Part shown: piece after piece, positions 14,713 through 23,869 of the stretch | Layout of the letters: each line of letters opens with the position of its first letter | How positions within the stretch are numbered: position 1 is the first letter of the stretch | Assembly (NCBI GenBank): GCA_002404895.1 | Contig: DHKO01000038.1 | Location: forward strand, 1 to 34,623 | Source: Treponema sp. UBA4692 | GTDB taxonomy: Bacteria > Spirochaetota > Spirochaetia > Treponematales > Treponemataceae | DNA: 34,623 nucleotides | Direction: 5' to 3' | Translations under genes and position numbers: made by a program | Notes under the pieces: generated by a model | What the model saw: only the letters and a program-made list of their open reading frames with translations | Told to the model about the DNA's origin: nothing | Databases searched by the model: none

Positions 14713-16821
14713 CTAAAGTTCCTCAATAAAATTCCTGCTGTCCTCGCGCTTCAAGACCATTATCGTCATGTCATCTTCGCGCGGAGTATCGCCGATAAAA
14801 TCGTAAAGTCCGTCAATCAGCTCCTCGAGAATCGACTGCGCGCTTTTTGCGTAATTTTCACGGACAATCTGCTTCACCCGCTCAACACCAAACTGCTCAC
14901 GTTTTGAATTCATCGCCTCGGTAAGCCCGTCCGTATAGCAAACGAGAATGTCATCATTGCCCATTGTAAAATCAAGCTGCGGAAAATTAATCGCAATGTC
15001 CTTGATTCCAATCGCGCCGTAATGCTGCTGGTCTTGGCTGATGTCCGCAATTATTTTGCTTTTCGCGGAGAAAAGAATCGGGTTCGGATGTCCTGCGTTA
15101 GCAAATTCAATTTTGCACTCGTCATTCTGGTCAAAATCGCCAATTCGGAACATTATTCCAGTAAGATAATTCTCAATATCGCCTTTCGCATCGATAATCT
15201 GGTCGTTAATCTCATAAAGAGCCTGGCTCAGCGAAGAATTTCTCAAAACGCTTTTCTGGAATGCCCGGAAAATAATATCTTTTGAAAGCATTGTGATAAG
15301 ACCTGAGGAAATTCCATGCCCGGAAACATCAAAAAGAGAAAATCCCTGCATATCCGTGCCGTCGTCTTCAAAACCGTGATAATAATCGTACAAATCGCCG
15401 GAAACTTTTGAAACCGGGCTGTAGCTCGTCGCAATATCCCAGCCTCTAAATTTTTTGCTCGGATAAGGAAAGAATTTCTGCTGGACAATAGCCGCCATTT
15501 CCATATCCAAATCAGAACGCTTTTTCTCATGCTCAAGTTTTTCCATTGCGACAGACAAATGCCGCGTCTGAATGTCAACTTCGCGCATAAGATTTTGATT
15601 GAGATATTCGCTTCTCACGGAAATTTTCGTGAAATTGATTGTCAGAGCCAAAAGAAATGTGATAATTGTTCCCTGCCAGCCAAAAACCGTGTAATAAGGC
15701 TGGTCAAAAAGCCAAAGCCCTTCTTTCAGTATAAAATCAAGGACGATTGAAACTATGAACGGCAAAAAATCGCAAAGCAGCAGGAGATTTTGCCTCACGT
15801 TTGTTTTTCTGTAAATCTGAATTATTGCGGCCGCAAATCCAAAACAAATCTGAACAACAATCACAAAGAGAATATAAGGAGAAATTCTCATCAAAAAATC
15901 ATAAGTCGGAGAAACAATGCAGCCCGCAAGTGTCAAAGCCAAAAGCGCAAGCCTGATTCTAAAGACAATTTTCGGCTCGCTTATCTTCATATAGCTGAGC
16001 AAAAACGAAGTAATAAAATAACTTATTACGCAGCACGGAATGCAGATGAAAAGCTTAAAATACCAGATATACGGAATGTCAGCTGTTAAAGACCAAGGCA
16101 TTTCCCAGGAATAAAACGGCTGAAGAAAAATCATGCTTGTAAAATTTATAATCGCAAAGTAAAGATATTCACGCCTGCTCTTTTGCTGAATAAAAATCAA
16201 AAAGAACAGAATCACAACAGCGCACATTCCGCCCTCAAAATTCAGGTATATTCTCGAATTAAACGCGCTGTACTTGTTTGCAAGGTCTTTCGCAGAATCC
16301 ATGTCAGTCAGATAGACATGCTCGGAAATCGAGCTTCGCCCTCTGCTCAGAACTTTTATCATAAGCTCATTGCCGCCGTTCTGATACAAAACGCCGACCG
16401 GAAAAGTAAAGCAGCCAGCAGAATGCATCTGAGGCCTTTCATGAGGCGGCATTTTTCCCATGCTTCCAGCGTAATTTCCGTTTATATAAATTTCCGCCGC
16501 AAAATGAAGATGAGGTATCACAAGTCCAAGCGATTTTCCTTTTAGCTCATCAGGAATCGAAAAAACAGAGCGGAGCCAAACGTACATTCCCCGACTTCCT
16601 GCAATCCGCGCAATATTTCTTCCATTATGGCTTTCAAATTTACTGAATGCGGCCAGACGTTTTTCTGTGTCGATAACATTTTCATCTTCTGAAGCGTAAG
16701 CCCAATAAAAAGAATCTCCCAAGTCAAAACTGCCATCTTTTTCAGTCTTGGAACAAGAAGAGAATAAATTCATAAAAAGTGAAAAAAGAATAACCGCAAA
16801 AAGAAAACGACGAGGATTCAT
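14713..16821 (-). CDS. 7TM SpoIIE/PP2C-type protein phosphatase
   Basis: A 702-residue membrane phosphatase. Order: a signal sequence with possible lipobox (MNLFSSC); an extracellular beta-sandwich sensor (about residues 30-205; YVWLRSVFSIPDELKG, AAEIYINGNYAGSMG), like the 7TMR-DISM extracellular domain; seven hydrophobic helices (about 210-420); a coiled coil (about 425-465); and a PP2C/SpoIIE domain. The PP2C metal-binding motifs are intact: VSGDLYDYY, FDVSGHGISSGL, ANAGHPNP, CYTDGLTEAM and REDDMTIMVLK. Such proteins usually dephosphorylate an anti-anti-sigma protein (STAS domain) in response to an outside ligand; no STAS or anti-sigma partner is seen nearby. A TATAAT lies 8 nt before the ATG. 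Confidence 0.92.
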   Translation of the reverse strand: MNPRRFLFAVILFSLFMNLFSSCSKTEKDGSFDLGDSFYWAYASEDENVIDTEKRLAAFSKFESHNGRNIARIAGSRGMYVWLRSVFSIPDELKGKSLGLVIPHLHFAAEIYINGNYAGSMGKMPPHERPQMHSAGCFTFPVGVLYQNGGNELMIKVLSRGRSSISEHVYLTDMDSAKDLANKYSAFNSRIYLNFEGGMCAVVILFFLIFIQQKSRREYLYFAIINFTSMIFLQPFYSWEMPWSLTADIPYIWYFKLFICIPCCVISYFITSFLLSYMKISEPKIVFRIRLALLALTLAGCIVSPTYDFLMRISPYILFVIVVQICFGFAAAIIQIYRKTNVRQNLLLLCDFLPFIVSIVLDFILKEGLWLFDQPYYTVFGWQGTIITFLLALTINFTKISVRSEYLNQNLMREVDIQTRHLSVAMEKLEHEKKRSDLDMEMAAIVQQKFFPYPSKKFRGWDIATSYSPVSKVSGDLYDYYHGFEDDGTDMQGFSLFDVSGHGISSGLITMLSKDIIFRAFQKSVLRNSSLSQALYEINDQIIDAKGDIENYLTGIMFRIGDFDQNDECKIEFANAGHPNPILFSAKSKIIADISQDQQHYGAIGIKDIAINFPQLDFTMGNDDILVCYTDGLTEAMNSKREQFGVERVKQIVRENYAKSAQSILEELIDGLYDFIGDTPREDDMTIMVLKREDSRNFIEEL

Positions 16822-16829
16822 TTTTTAAG

Positions 16830-16859
16830 ATTATATCATATAGGCATTATTTTTGTCAT
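16830..16859 (-). promoter_or_regulatory. Promoter of the SpoIIE-type gene
   Basis: Minus strand: ATGACA (16854-16859), 18-bp spacer, TATAAT (16830-16835), then 8 nt to the ATG at 16821. The -35 overlaps the TGA stop of the upstream gene. The predicted start lies within 1-2 nt of the ATG and there is no RBS, so the mRNA is probably leaderless or nearly so. Confidence 0.55.
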
Positions 16860-17266
16860 TTCGGCAGAAAAAATCCTTTTCCCCAAAGCCAGCCGTCGCC
16901 AGCGTTTTTTAAAATCCAGAATTCGTTTTCGCTTTTGAACATTCCGAATTCGTAGGCGGAGATTTTGTCGCCCGGAACAATTCGCCGCAATTTAGTAAAA
17001 GCGATTTTTTCAAAGCGCGAGAAATTTCCAATTCCAAATTTCTCTTCCGCAATTTGCGCGCCATCTTCCATCGAGTTAAAATAATAAACGCAAGTAAAAA
17101 GCGAATTTTTCCCGGCAGGAATTTCAGCAATCGAGGAATTTATATTTCTTGATTTAAAATCTAAAGATTCTGCTTCATTGGATTTTAAGGCAAGCGATTT
17201 TTGATTTTGTGAAAAACAAGAAAAACTCAGAAAGAAACAAAGAAATGCCAAAAAAAACACGCGCAT
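16856..17266 (-). CDS. Small exported protein of unknown function
   Basis: 136 residues with a strong signal sequence (MRVFFLAFLCFFLSFSCFSQ); the Cys in LSFSC could be a spirochaetal lipidation site. The mature part has no domain I recognise. It ends in a Trp/Gly-rich patch (FWILKNAGDGWLWGKGFFLPK) and contains IVPGDKISAYEFGMFKSENEFW. It lies 12 nt after the preceding gene on the minus strand and is probably the last gene of the LPP20/LpoB-like operon. The start at 17266 has no clear RBS. Confidence 0.65.
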   Translation of the reverse strand: MRVFFLAFLCFFLSFSCFSQNQKSLALKSNEAESLDFKSRNINSSIAEIPAGKNSLFTCVYYFNSMEDGAQIAEEKFGIGNFSRFEKIAFTKLRRIVPGDKISAYEFGMFKSENEFWILKNAGDGWLWGKGFFLPK

Positions 17267-17278
17267 AAGACAGAAATT

Positions 17279-17743
17279 TTACGATCTCAGTTTTTTTCTG
17301 TTGAAATCGACCAGCCGATTGAAATTTTCCTTTGAAACAGAATATAAGACATAAGTCTTGAAAATCCCACTCTCGTCTTCTTCCCAATAATGATAAAGCG
17401 GCTCAGTTCCCAAGACTGCAACTGCATCAGAAAAATTCTTCTTCAGACCGATTTTGTCTCCAATCAGATTTTTTATTTTTGAAAGAGCATCAATTTCCGC
17501 TTGAATTTTCGAGAACTCTTCGGAATTCTGCTCGCCGAATCCAAAATAAACAACATCACCTTTTTTCAGTCCGAAACGCTTTCTGAGTTCTCTGTCATTT
17601 TTTTTCTGAATAAAATTCATCAGCCATTCAGGAGACGGCTCTTTTCCAAAATTTTTGCCAGTCCAGTCAACAGTTTCTGAAAAAACAAACGGCAAAATCA
17701 AGAAGAAAGACAAAATAAACAAAAGTGTTTTTTTTCTGCTCAT
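17279..17743 (-). CDS. Small exported protein of unknown function
   Basis: 154 residues. The signal peptide is KTLLFILSFFLILPFVFSE. The mature part is charged and contains KKGDVVYFGFGEQ, AEIDALSKIKNLIGDK and PLYHYWEEDESGIFKTYVLYSVSKENFNRLV, the last given as landmarks. The phrase about living off an in-frame ATG at 17755 is less likely: that ATG supplies the GGAG ribosome binding site for the ATG at 17743, which lies 7 nt later. The helix ALSKIKNLIGDKIG followed by a beta hairpin is faintly like LPP20-type proteins, but I would not assign a family. It is 57 nt downstream of the LPP20-like gene on the same strand. Confidence 0.7.
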   Translation of the reverse strand: MSRKKTLLFILSFFLILPFVFSETVDWTGKNFGKEPSPEWLMNFIQKKNDRELRKRFGLKKGDVVYFGFGEQNSEEFSKIQAEIDALSKIKNLIGDKIGLKKNFSDAVAVLGTEPLYHYWEEDESGIFKTYVLYSVSKENFNRLVDFNRKKLRS

Positions 17744-17800
17744 TTTTTTCTCCATCTTACAATTTCCATTTTTAGCTGGACATTTTCCAAAAAAGAAAAA

Positions 17801-18874
17801 TTACTCGCCTGTGAAATTTTTCAGATAATCAGAAAACGACTTTGTAAAATCGCTTTTAATTTTCTTTTCAAGAGATTTTACAGCGCGATTTTCTGCTTCC
17901 GGGTATGAAAGATGGCTTTCCCGCCCGCTCGCAGTAAACGGAGCAAACTGATGATTTGTTTTTGAATCCAAAATAAATGAGTCCAAAGAATATCGGCAGC
18001 GCTGAGTTTTTCCGTCAGAAGTCGCGGATTTTTCAAAATTCAAAGTGCAAGTCAAAACATAACGGACATTAGCTTTCAAGCTCGTTCTAAAACCAAGCGA
18101 AGCGATTGCTTCCGTAAATGCCGCCGCAATTTTTCCATTCGTGTCGCCTGAAACCAAAACAGAAATCGGGATATTTTTGGCGACCTCAACTTTTCGCGCG
18201 TTAATCTCGTTAAGAGAAGGAATATCGACTTTCAAGGATGATGCCGCTTCTGGATTTATAACAGAAAGCTTTTTATAATGATTTTCGTTTTCCATAGAAA
18301 TATCAGCCGCAAAATCGTATGTTGAATATGATTCAAGTGAATTTTTATCGGCAGCAGCATTTTCGAGAAGCGACTTTATCGCTTTCGCATTTTTTACAAT
18401 CATCTCGCTGTAGATGTCTGAAGCTTTTGCCTTGTCCAAAACCGCGATTGCATACCAAGTCGTGCCGTCAAAGTAAAAATCTTTTATCTCAACGCCAATC
18501 AAATCGCCTGAATCAACAGAACGCAGAACGTCCTGACTAAATCCTGCAACAGAAGTCGAGGCGACTTTTCCGTCCGCCTTTGCCTGAACCATTTTCTGCG
18601 AAGACGTGAAATCAGACTTTACTGACTGTCCGAAAATCGCTGAAAGTCCGTTCACAGCATTCAGCTCAGCCTTAGTTCTGTCAGAGCCGTCGCCGACATA
18701 AAACAAATATGCGTCTCTTGAATACACGCTTGCAGGATTTGAAACCCAAGCAGGAATCGGAGCGGTTTTTGAAGAATTTTTTTTCGCTCCAAAAAGAAGC
18801 CCGCCTGCCAAAATCAGCAAGAAAGTACAAAAAATAGATTTTGAAAAAGAAAAATTTTTATTTTGCATTTGCAT
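17801..18874 (-). CDS. LPP20-like exported protein (second copy)
   Basis: 357 residues. The signal peptide core is IFCTFLLILAGGLLFGA, cleaved near GAKK, with no lipobox Cys, although LPP20 founders are lipoproteins. The N-terminal domain shows the LPP20 pattern: IPAWVSNPASVYSRDAYLFY, then GSDRTKAELNAVNGLSAIFG, and the strand-helix DFYFDGTTWYAIAVLDKAKA. The C-terminal half (about residues 230-350) has the look of a curli-assembly/LpoB-like alpha/beta fold (NIPISVLVSGDTNGKIAAAF, YVLTCTLNFEK). It probably acts in the periplasm. The start overlaps the COG3014-like gene by 17 nt (11 nt if the second ATG is used), so translation is coupled. Confidence 0.8.
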   Translation of the reverse strand: MQMQNKNFSFSKSIFCTFLLILAGGLLFGAKKNSSKTAPIPAWVSNPASVYSRDAYLFYVGDGSDRTKAELNAVNGLSAIFGQSVKSDFTSSQKMVQAKADGKVASTSVAGFSQDVLRSVDSGDLIGVEIKDFYFDGTTWYAIAVLDKAKASDIYSEMIVKNAKAIKSLLENAAADKNSLESYSTYDFAADISMENENHYKKLSVINPEAASSLKVDIPSLNEINARKVEVAKNIPISVLVSGDTNGKIAAAFTEAIASLGFRTSLKANVRYVLTCTLNFEKSATSDGKTQRCRYSLDSFILDSKTNHQFAPFTASGRESHLSYPEAENRAVKSLEKKIKSDFTKSFSDYLKNFTGE

Positions 18875-20258
18875 TGTCCGCCACAGAAATTTTGTTCATA
18901 TTTTCAGAAATGACAATTGTCGGCTTTCCAGCCTCAACAACCACATTGTTAATTTCATCTTTCGTTCCGTCTGAATATTCAACAACGACAGAATAAGTTC
19001 CGGGCGCAACAGTAAAGCCAGCCGCGCTAGCCTTGTTCGGAAAATATGCGCCCTGCCGAATATCAGCCTTTTCCATATCGACGAATTTTATCATCGCTTT
19101 GTTCACGACAATCGCCGCAGCCTGAGCCGGAAATCCGCCGTGTTTTAGAGCGACTGAGGCAGACGCAACCGCAGTGCCGTTTTTTATAAAGTTTCTTGTC
19201 AAACTTCTATTGTACGCGCCTTTTTGTCTTGAAAGAACGTCAAGCTCAACTGCCTTGTCAAAATCTTCTATTAAAACAAACTTTTTTGAAAGACCGTTTG
19301 AAAGCGTAACTCTTGAAACCGAGATATTATGATTTTGCACAAGAAACACAGGATATGTGATTTTAAAGTTCACATTTATCATATTTGTGTTAAAAACTGG
19401 AACTAGTCCCGTGCTGTATTCGCTGCGTTTTCCAATCAAATCTGTAAGAGCGATAACATCAAGACGGCCTTTTCCTGCTGGAACTGAAATGTCTTCCGAA
19501 ACATCGATATTCGGATTCAAATTCCGCAAAACTTTTTCAAAGTCCGAGGCGTGAGTTTTGTCGCCATACGCAGAATAAATCAAAGTTCCAAGATAAGAAA
19601 GAAAAGCGGAATTCTCATAAGTTTTTGAAGAGCCTTCAGGCGACTTGATTGCAGAAGTGTCAAACCTGATATTCGCCATTGCCAAAGATTCTCTTACAGC
19701 ACGAGTGTTGTCATCATAATTGGCAGCATCGGCTTCTTTCTGCTGTTGAATAAGGTCTGCGATTTCTGTCTTATAGTTCCCGGTAAAATCGTCCATTACG
19801 CCTTTTGCGCCCGGAACAGAGCCAGCTTTCAAGTTGTTCACAGCTTTCATCGAATAAGTCAACATTCTTTCATATGTTGGACCGTAATAATCAACGGAAT
19901 TCTCGCCCGCAAGCGCAGCCTGAACTGTTTTTGCGGCGGTCATTCCGTTTGAAACCTGAGACATATCAAACTGAGTCTGATTTATTTGTCTTCCAGAAGA
20001 AGGATAGTCTTTCTTAAGATATTGAATCATATAAGTGTCAACACCATTGAGAACGGCATCCTCTTTTCTTGTGGCAAGCATTCCGAGGCAAACATCATAG
20101 TTTCCTGCCGCGAAAGCTGAGTCAAAAGCCGTTTTTTCGTATTTTATCTTTTTGACTTTTGCCCCAGTCTCCGAGCCGTCAACTTGCGTAGAAGCGCAGG
20201 AAGCAAAGAGTACAGCAGAAGCAAGTGCAACCTCAAAAGCTTTCAAAAACTTTATCAT
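18858..20258 (-). CDS. COG3014-like lipoprotein
   Basis: 466 residues with a good lipoprotein signal (LASAVLFASCASTQ, Cys at about residue 21). The region after it is helical and repeat-like (TPR-like alternation: FDSAFAAGNYDVCLGMLATR, YGPTYERMLTYSMKAVNNLKAG), and a C-terminal beta-rich part contains VAPGTYSVVVEYSDGTKDEINNVVVEAG, a carboxypeptidase-regulatory-like fold given here as a landmark. The pattern and the neighbourhood match the uncharacterised family COG3014, which is often found next to LpoB and LPP20 genes. ATG follows the stop of the LpoB-like gene with no gap (TAAATG). It is the only member of this operon with a clear lipid anchor. Confidence 0.8.
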   Translation of the reverse strand: MIKFLKAFEVALASAVLFASCASTQVDGSETGAKVKKIKYEKTAFDSAFAAGNYDVCLGMLATRKEDAVLNGVDTYMIQYLKKDYPSSGRQINQTQFDMSQVSNGMTAAKTVQAALAGENSVDYYGPTYERMLTYSMKAVNNLKAGSVPGAKGVMDDFTGNYKTEIADLIQQQKEADAANYDDNTRAVRESLAMANIRFDTSAIKSPEGSSKTYENSAFLSYLGTLIYSAYGDKTHASDFEKVLRNLNPNIDVSEDISVPAGKGRLDVIALTDLIGKRSEYSTGLVPVFNTNMINVNFKITYPVFLVQNHNISVSRVTLSNGLSKKFVLIEDFDKAVELDVLSRQKGAYNRSLTRNFIKNGTAVASASVALKHGGFPAQAAAIVVNKAMIKFVDMEKADIRQGAYFPNKASAAGFTVAPGTYSVVVEYSDGTKDEINNVVVEAGKPTIVISENMNKISVADNANAK

Positions 20259-20855
20259 TTATTTACGCTTTACCTTCTGCTGTTTATGCAAATAATCTTT
20301 TACCTCTTCGCTCGGCTCGAACATATCAACAGTTCTGTGAGTATGAAGATCGGTAAGCTCAATATTTACAATGTAAGTTCTTTCCTGAATTTTTCCGGAA
20401 TTCTGAACCATAAGTTTGACCGAGCCGGTCATCATATAGTCAGCGGCATCCTCGTCATCGATTGCCACCGCCTTGTCCTCATTTGCATGGTCGGCCTGGT
20501 CAAAAACTTCATCGCGCATCTCGTTGCGGACATCCTTGTTTGCCATGAACTCAAGAACGCCGCTCTTCAAGATTGCAGTTTTCATGCTGTTGGCGATTAT
20601 CTGAGTGTCAAAAAATTCGCCTGTCTCATCTTTGATTGTTCCGATTGTAACAATCGGGTCACGATTGTTCTTCTCTGAAAATCTCTCGATTCTCGGAGAA
20701 GCGATGACCTGCTTTACAATATCTTTGCAAATCACATCGGCATCAGAAGAGTTCAAATAAGCTGTCAAATCAGCATTCGCGCCTCTTTTTGCCTTTGCCG
20801 AAAGAGCACCCGCAGCAATAAAAACTGAAAGAATTGCAAGAAGTATTTTTTTCAT
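20259..20855 (-). CDS. LpoB-like penicillin-binding protein activator, secreted form
   Basis: 198 residues. The signal peptide MKKILLAILSVFIAAGALSA is cleaved before KAKRG and contains no Cys. The rest matches the LpoB family (PF13036 type): an ASPRIERFSEKNNRDPIVTIG strand with the conserved Asn/Arg, GTIKDETGEFFDTQIIANSM, KSGVLEFM, ADYMMTGSVKLMV and RTYIVNIELTDLHTHRTVDM. In enterobacteria LpoB is an outer-membrane lipoprotein that activates PBP1b; here the lipid anchor is missing, so the protein may be soluble or held by the adjacent COG3014-like lipoprotein (inference). It is second in the operon, 19 nt after the first gene. Confidence 0.85.
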   Translation of the reverse strand: MKKILLAILSVFIAAGALSAKAKRGANADLTAYLNSSDADVICKDIVKQVIASPRIERFSEKNNRDPIVTIGTIKDETGEFFDTQIIANSMKTAILKSGVLEFMANKDVRNEMRDEVFDQADHANEDKAVAIDDEDAADYMMTGSVKLMVQNSGKIQERTYIVNIELTDLHTHRTVDMFEPSEEVKDYLHKQQKVKRK

Positions 20856-20874
20856 CTATATAAGTTCCTAAAGA

Positions 20875-21603
20875 TTACTTTTCGTCGCCGAAATCGTACT
20901 CAACAGTGTTGTCAACTGGCTTGTCGATAAGCGGAGCACGGAGATTCTCGCTCAAAGCCTTTTTAAGCAATACAGTTTCTGAAGCGTTGTCCTCAACACC
21001 GTCGAGAGCAGCCTGAAGCTGAGTATCGTAAATTCCTCTGTTCATTGTGAAAACAACATAATACTCATAGTAATAGTCGAAATCAGAATCTTTTGACTTC
21101 TTTGTGATTTTTACGCCCTGCTTCGGTCTCTTGAACTGAATCCAATACTGAGCTTCTTTCATAAGACCGTTGATTTCCATTGCAGAAAGAGCTTTTACAG
21201 TCTGGTCGATAACCTGATTTCTCTTTGTCTCAGTCTCGCTTGAATTTCCCTGGAAAACAGCGTTTGCGCTCTGTCCAACAGCCATAGAGAATGAGTTTGC
21301 AACCTGTCTCTGAACATCAACCTGATCAGTCCAAGTCTTCAAGAATTCAAGGTCATTTCCCTGATTTGTGAAAACGAAAATCTGGCTGTCTGCCTGATTG
21401 ATTTTCAAAGATTTTGCGATTACCTTGTTGTCTCCTTCAAGAACAGCCTCGACCCAAGCTGGAATTGCAGTTCCAAGAGCCATTCCTGGGCGGTTTACAA
21501 TTTCGATTTTTGTTTTCTGGTCTTTTGACTTTTTTGCAAAAACAGGAGCGGAAAGCACAGCCGCAGCGAGAAGCATTGCGCTCATAAATTTTACAGTTTT
21601 CAT
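20875..21603 (-). CDS. LPP20-like exported protein (first gene of the operon)
   Basis: 242 residues from the ATG at 21603, chosen because AAGGAG lies 6 nt upstream; the longer frame from 21639 adds 12 residues and lacks an RBS. The signal peptide is MKTVKFMSAMLLAAAVLSA with cleavage near VFAKK. The mature part has the LPP20-type opening GTAIPAWVEAVLEGD, then IFVFTNQGNDLEFLKTWTDQ and the helix VDVQRQVANSFSMAVGQSAN, where the family has a conserved A-rich helix, and ends acidic (VEYDFGDEK). It probably acts in the periplasm with the three following proteins. It is preceded by a near-consensus promoter. Confidence 0.78.
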   Translation of the reverse strand: MKTVKFMSAMLLAAAVLSAPVFAKKSKDQKTKIEIVNRPGMALGTAIPAWVEAVLEGDNKVIAKSLKINQADSQIFVFTNQGNDLEFLKTWTDQVDVQRQVANSFSMAVGQSANAVFQGNSSETETKRNQVIDQTVKALSAMEINGLMKEAQYWIQFKRPKQGVKITKKSKDSDFDYYYEYYVVFTMNRGIYDTQLQAALDGVEDNASETVLLKKALSENLRAPLIDKPVDNTVEYDFGDEK

Positions 21604-21656
21604 AAGAAACTCCTTACAGTATTTTAAGTTACACATCAACCTGTGTATGTTAGAAC

Positions 21657-21685
21657 AATATAACTCACAAGATATTTCCTGTCAA
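21657..21685 (-). promoter_or_regulatory. Strong promoter of the LPP20/LpoB/COG3014 operon
   Basis: Minus strand: TTGACA (21680-21685), 17-bp spacer, TATATT (21657-21662). The start is expected near 21650, giving a leader of about 47 nt that can form an ACACA/TGTGT hairpin (about 21630-21645) before the AAGGAG ribosome binding site. It uses the same hexamers and spacing as the rpmB promoter, which suggests strong housekeeping expression. Confidence 0.8.
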
Positions 21686-21756
21686 AATATTTTAATTTTA
21701 TCTTAAATTTTTGTCTTAAATTTTCTTTTTGATTCGCAAAAAAGAAGCCGCTTATA

Positions 21757-21762
21757 TATAAT
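21757..21762 (+). promoter_or_regulatory. Candidate -10 element for uvrB
   Basis: A perfect TATAAT lies 6 nt before the uvrB ATG, with the intervening GTCCTT lacking any RBS. No good -35 at 16-18 bp was found; TTGATT lies at a 22-bp spacing. The geometry is the same as at htrA. Confidence 0.5.
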
Positions 21763-21768
21763 GTCCTT

Positions 21769-23769
21769 ATGCGTAAATTTGAAGTTGTTTCACCATATCA
21801 GCCTTCTGGAGACCAGGGGCAGGCAATCGAAAAGCTGAGCGAAGGATTTTTGCGCGGAGACCGCTACCAGACGCTAAAAGGCGTGACAGGCTCCGGAAAA
21901 ACATTCACAATGGCAAAAATAATCGAGAAAGTTCAGCGTCCGACTTTAATCATCTCGCACAACAAGACGCTTTCTGCCCAGCTTTACCGTGAATTCAAGT
22001 CATTTTTTCCGCATAACGCAGTCGAATATTTTGTTTCATACTACGACTATTATCAGCCGGAAGCCTACGTTCCTTCAAAAGACCTATTCATAGAAAAAGA
22101 CGCCGCAGTGAACAAGGAAATCGACGAGCTTCGATTAAAAGCGACTTACTCGCTTATGGAAAGGCGAGATGTCGTTGTTGTGGCGACTGTAAGCTGCATC
22201 TACGGATTGGGAATGCCGGATTTGTACAAGGAAATGCGCGTCCACATTGAAAAAGGAGAGATTTTCGACACCAGGAAATTTGAAAAGTCGCTGATTTCGA
22301 TTCAATACCAGCGGAACGACATGGTCTTGGAGCGCGGAAATTTCAGAGTCAGGGGAGATGTGATTGAAGTTTATCCTCCATATATGGAAACCGACACAGC
22401 GTACAGAATCGAGCTTGACTTTGATGAAATCGCTTCTATCAAGAGATTCAATGTTCTCACGCGTGAAATCGAGGAAGAGCTTGACGAAATGCAGTTCTAC
22501 CCGGCAAAGCACTTTGTTGTTCCGCACGACGCGCTTTTTTCAGCCGCGGACAGAATCATGGCGGAAATGGAAGAGCAGGTAAAAAAGTTCGAGAAAGAAG
22601 GAAAGCCGCTCGAGGCCGAAAGAATCAAGACACGCACGACTTACGATGTTGAAATGATGAAAGAGATGGGCTACTGCTCAGGAATCGAGAATTATTCAGG
22701 GCCGATTTCAGGAAGAAAGCACGGAGAGCCTCCCGCGACGCTTCTTCATTATTTTCCAGACGATTTTTTGTGCCTGATTGACGAGGCGCACGTTACAGTT
22801 CCGCAGATTGGCGCGATGTACGAGGGCGACCGGAGCAGAAAGCAGAATCTCGTTGATTTCGGATTCAGGCTTCCAAGTGCGCTTGACAACCGGCCGCTAA
22901 AATTTGAGGAATTCGAAAAGAAACTGAATCAGGTGATTTACGTTACCGCGACTCCGCGCGAACAGGAAATCAAGCAGTCAACGCAGGTTGTCGAGCAGAT
23001 TATACGCCCGACAGGACTTCTCGACCCGATTATTGAAGTCCGCCCGAGCGAAGGTCAAATGGAAGATATTTACAAGGAAGTTAAAAAGCGAATCGACAAA
23101 AAAGAGCGCAGCCTGATTTTGACTTTGACAAAAAAAATGGCGGAAGATTTGACAGATTATCTTCTCGGCCTGAATCTGAAAGTAAAATATATCCATTCTG
23201 AAATCGACACTTTTGAGCGCGTTGAAATCCTAAAATCTCTAAGAACAGGCGAAATTGACGTTTTGATTGGAATCAACCTTTTGAGGGAAGGAATCGACCT
23301 GCCGGAAGTGAGCTTTATCGCGATTCTCGACGCCGACAAAATCGGATTTTTGCGCTCGACGACATCTTTAATTCAGATTGCAGGACGCGCCGCGCGAAAC
23401 GAGAACGGAACGGTTGTAATGTACGCGGACAACATGACGCCTGCAATCAAGGAGACCGTGGATGAGACAAAACGCCGCCGCGCGATTCAGGAAAAATACA
23501 ACGAAGAGCATGGAATCACGCCGCACACAGTTTCAAAGGCGGTTCAGGATATTCTTGTCAGAAAGCAAAAAGACGCAGAAGAAAACACTGAAGTGGAGCT
23601 TGAAGTTCTGAAAAAGAACGCCAATCTCTTTGACGCAAAGCAGCGCAGAAAACTGATTGAGGCACTGAAAAAGGAAATGTCCGACTGCGCCGATCGGCTT
23701 GAGTATGAGCAAGCAGCCGCAATAAGAGACCAAATTCAGGAAATTGAAAGGACTTACAGCAAGAAATAA
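21769..23769 (+). CDS. uvrB: UvrABC excision repair helicase subunit UvrB
   Basis: A 666-residue DNA damage-verification helicase of nucleotide excision repair; it works with UvrA and UvrC. Seen: Walker A (GVTGSGKTFT, about residue 40), the damage-probing beta-hairpin region (YYDYYQPEAYVPSKDLFIEK), the DEAH-type box (LIDEAHVTVPQIGAMYEGD), motif V/VI (LREGIDLPEVS, QIAGRAARN), and a C-terminal UVR domain (MSDCADRLEYEQAAAIRDQI) that binds UvrC. The length and all motifs are normal. No SOS box was recognised upstream. The mRNA may be leaderless. Confidence 0.98.
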   Translation: MRKFEVVSPYQPSGDQGQAIEKLSEGFLRGDRYQTLKGVTGSGKTFTMAKIIEKVQRPTLIISHNKTLSAQLYREFKSFFPHNAVEYFVSYYDYYQPEAYVPSKDLFIEKDAAVNKEIDELRLKATYSLMERRDVVVVATVSCIYGLGMPDLYKEMRVHIEKGEIFDTRKFEKSLISIQYQRNDMVLERGNFRVRGDVIEVYPPYMETDTAYRIELDFDEIASIKRFNVLTREIEEELDEMQFYPAKHFVVPHDALFSAADRIMAEMEEQVKKFEKEGKPLEAERIKTRTTYDVEMMKEMGYCSGIENYSGPISGRKHGEPPATLLHYFPDDFLCLIDEAHVTVPQIGAMYEGDRSRKQNLVDFGFRLPSALDNRPLKFEEFEKKLNQVIYVTATPREQEIKQSTQVVEQIIRPTGLLDPIIEVRPSEGQMEDIYKEVKKRIDKKERSLILTLTKKMAEDLTDYLLGLNLKVKYIHSEIDTFERVEILKSLRTGEIDVLIGINLLREGIDLPEVSFIAILDADKIGFLRSTTSLIQIAGRAARNENGTVVMYADNMTPAIKETVDETKRRRAIQEKYNEEHGITPHTVSKAVQDILVRKQKDAEENTEVELEVLKKNANLFDAKQRRKLIEALKKEMSDCADRLEYEQAAAIRDQIQEIERTYSKK

Positions 23770-23869
23770 CGTGCGATTTTTTAGCGGGAATTATTGCAGC
23801 AAAAAAAGAGACCTTGCACGCGCTCACATTCAGCATGACAAGTTTCTTAACAAGAAAAATCAAACGGAC

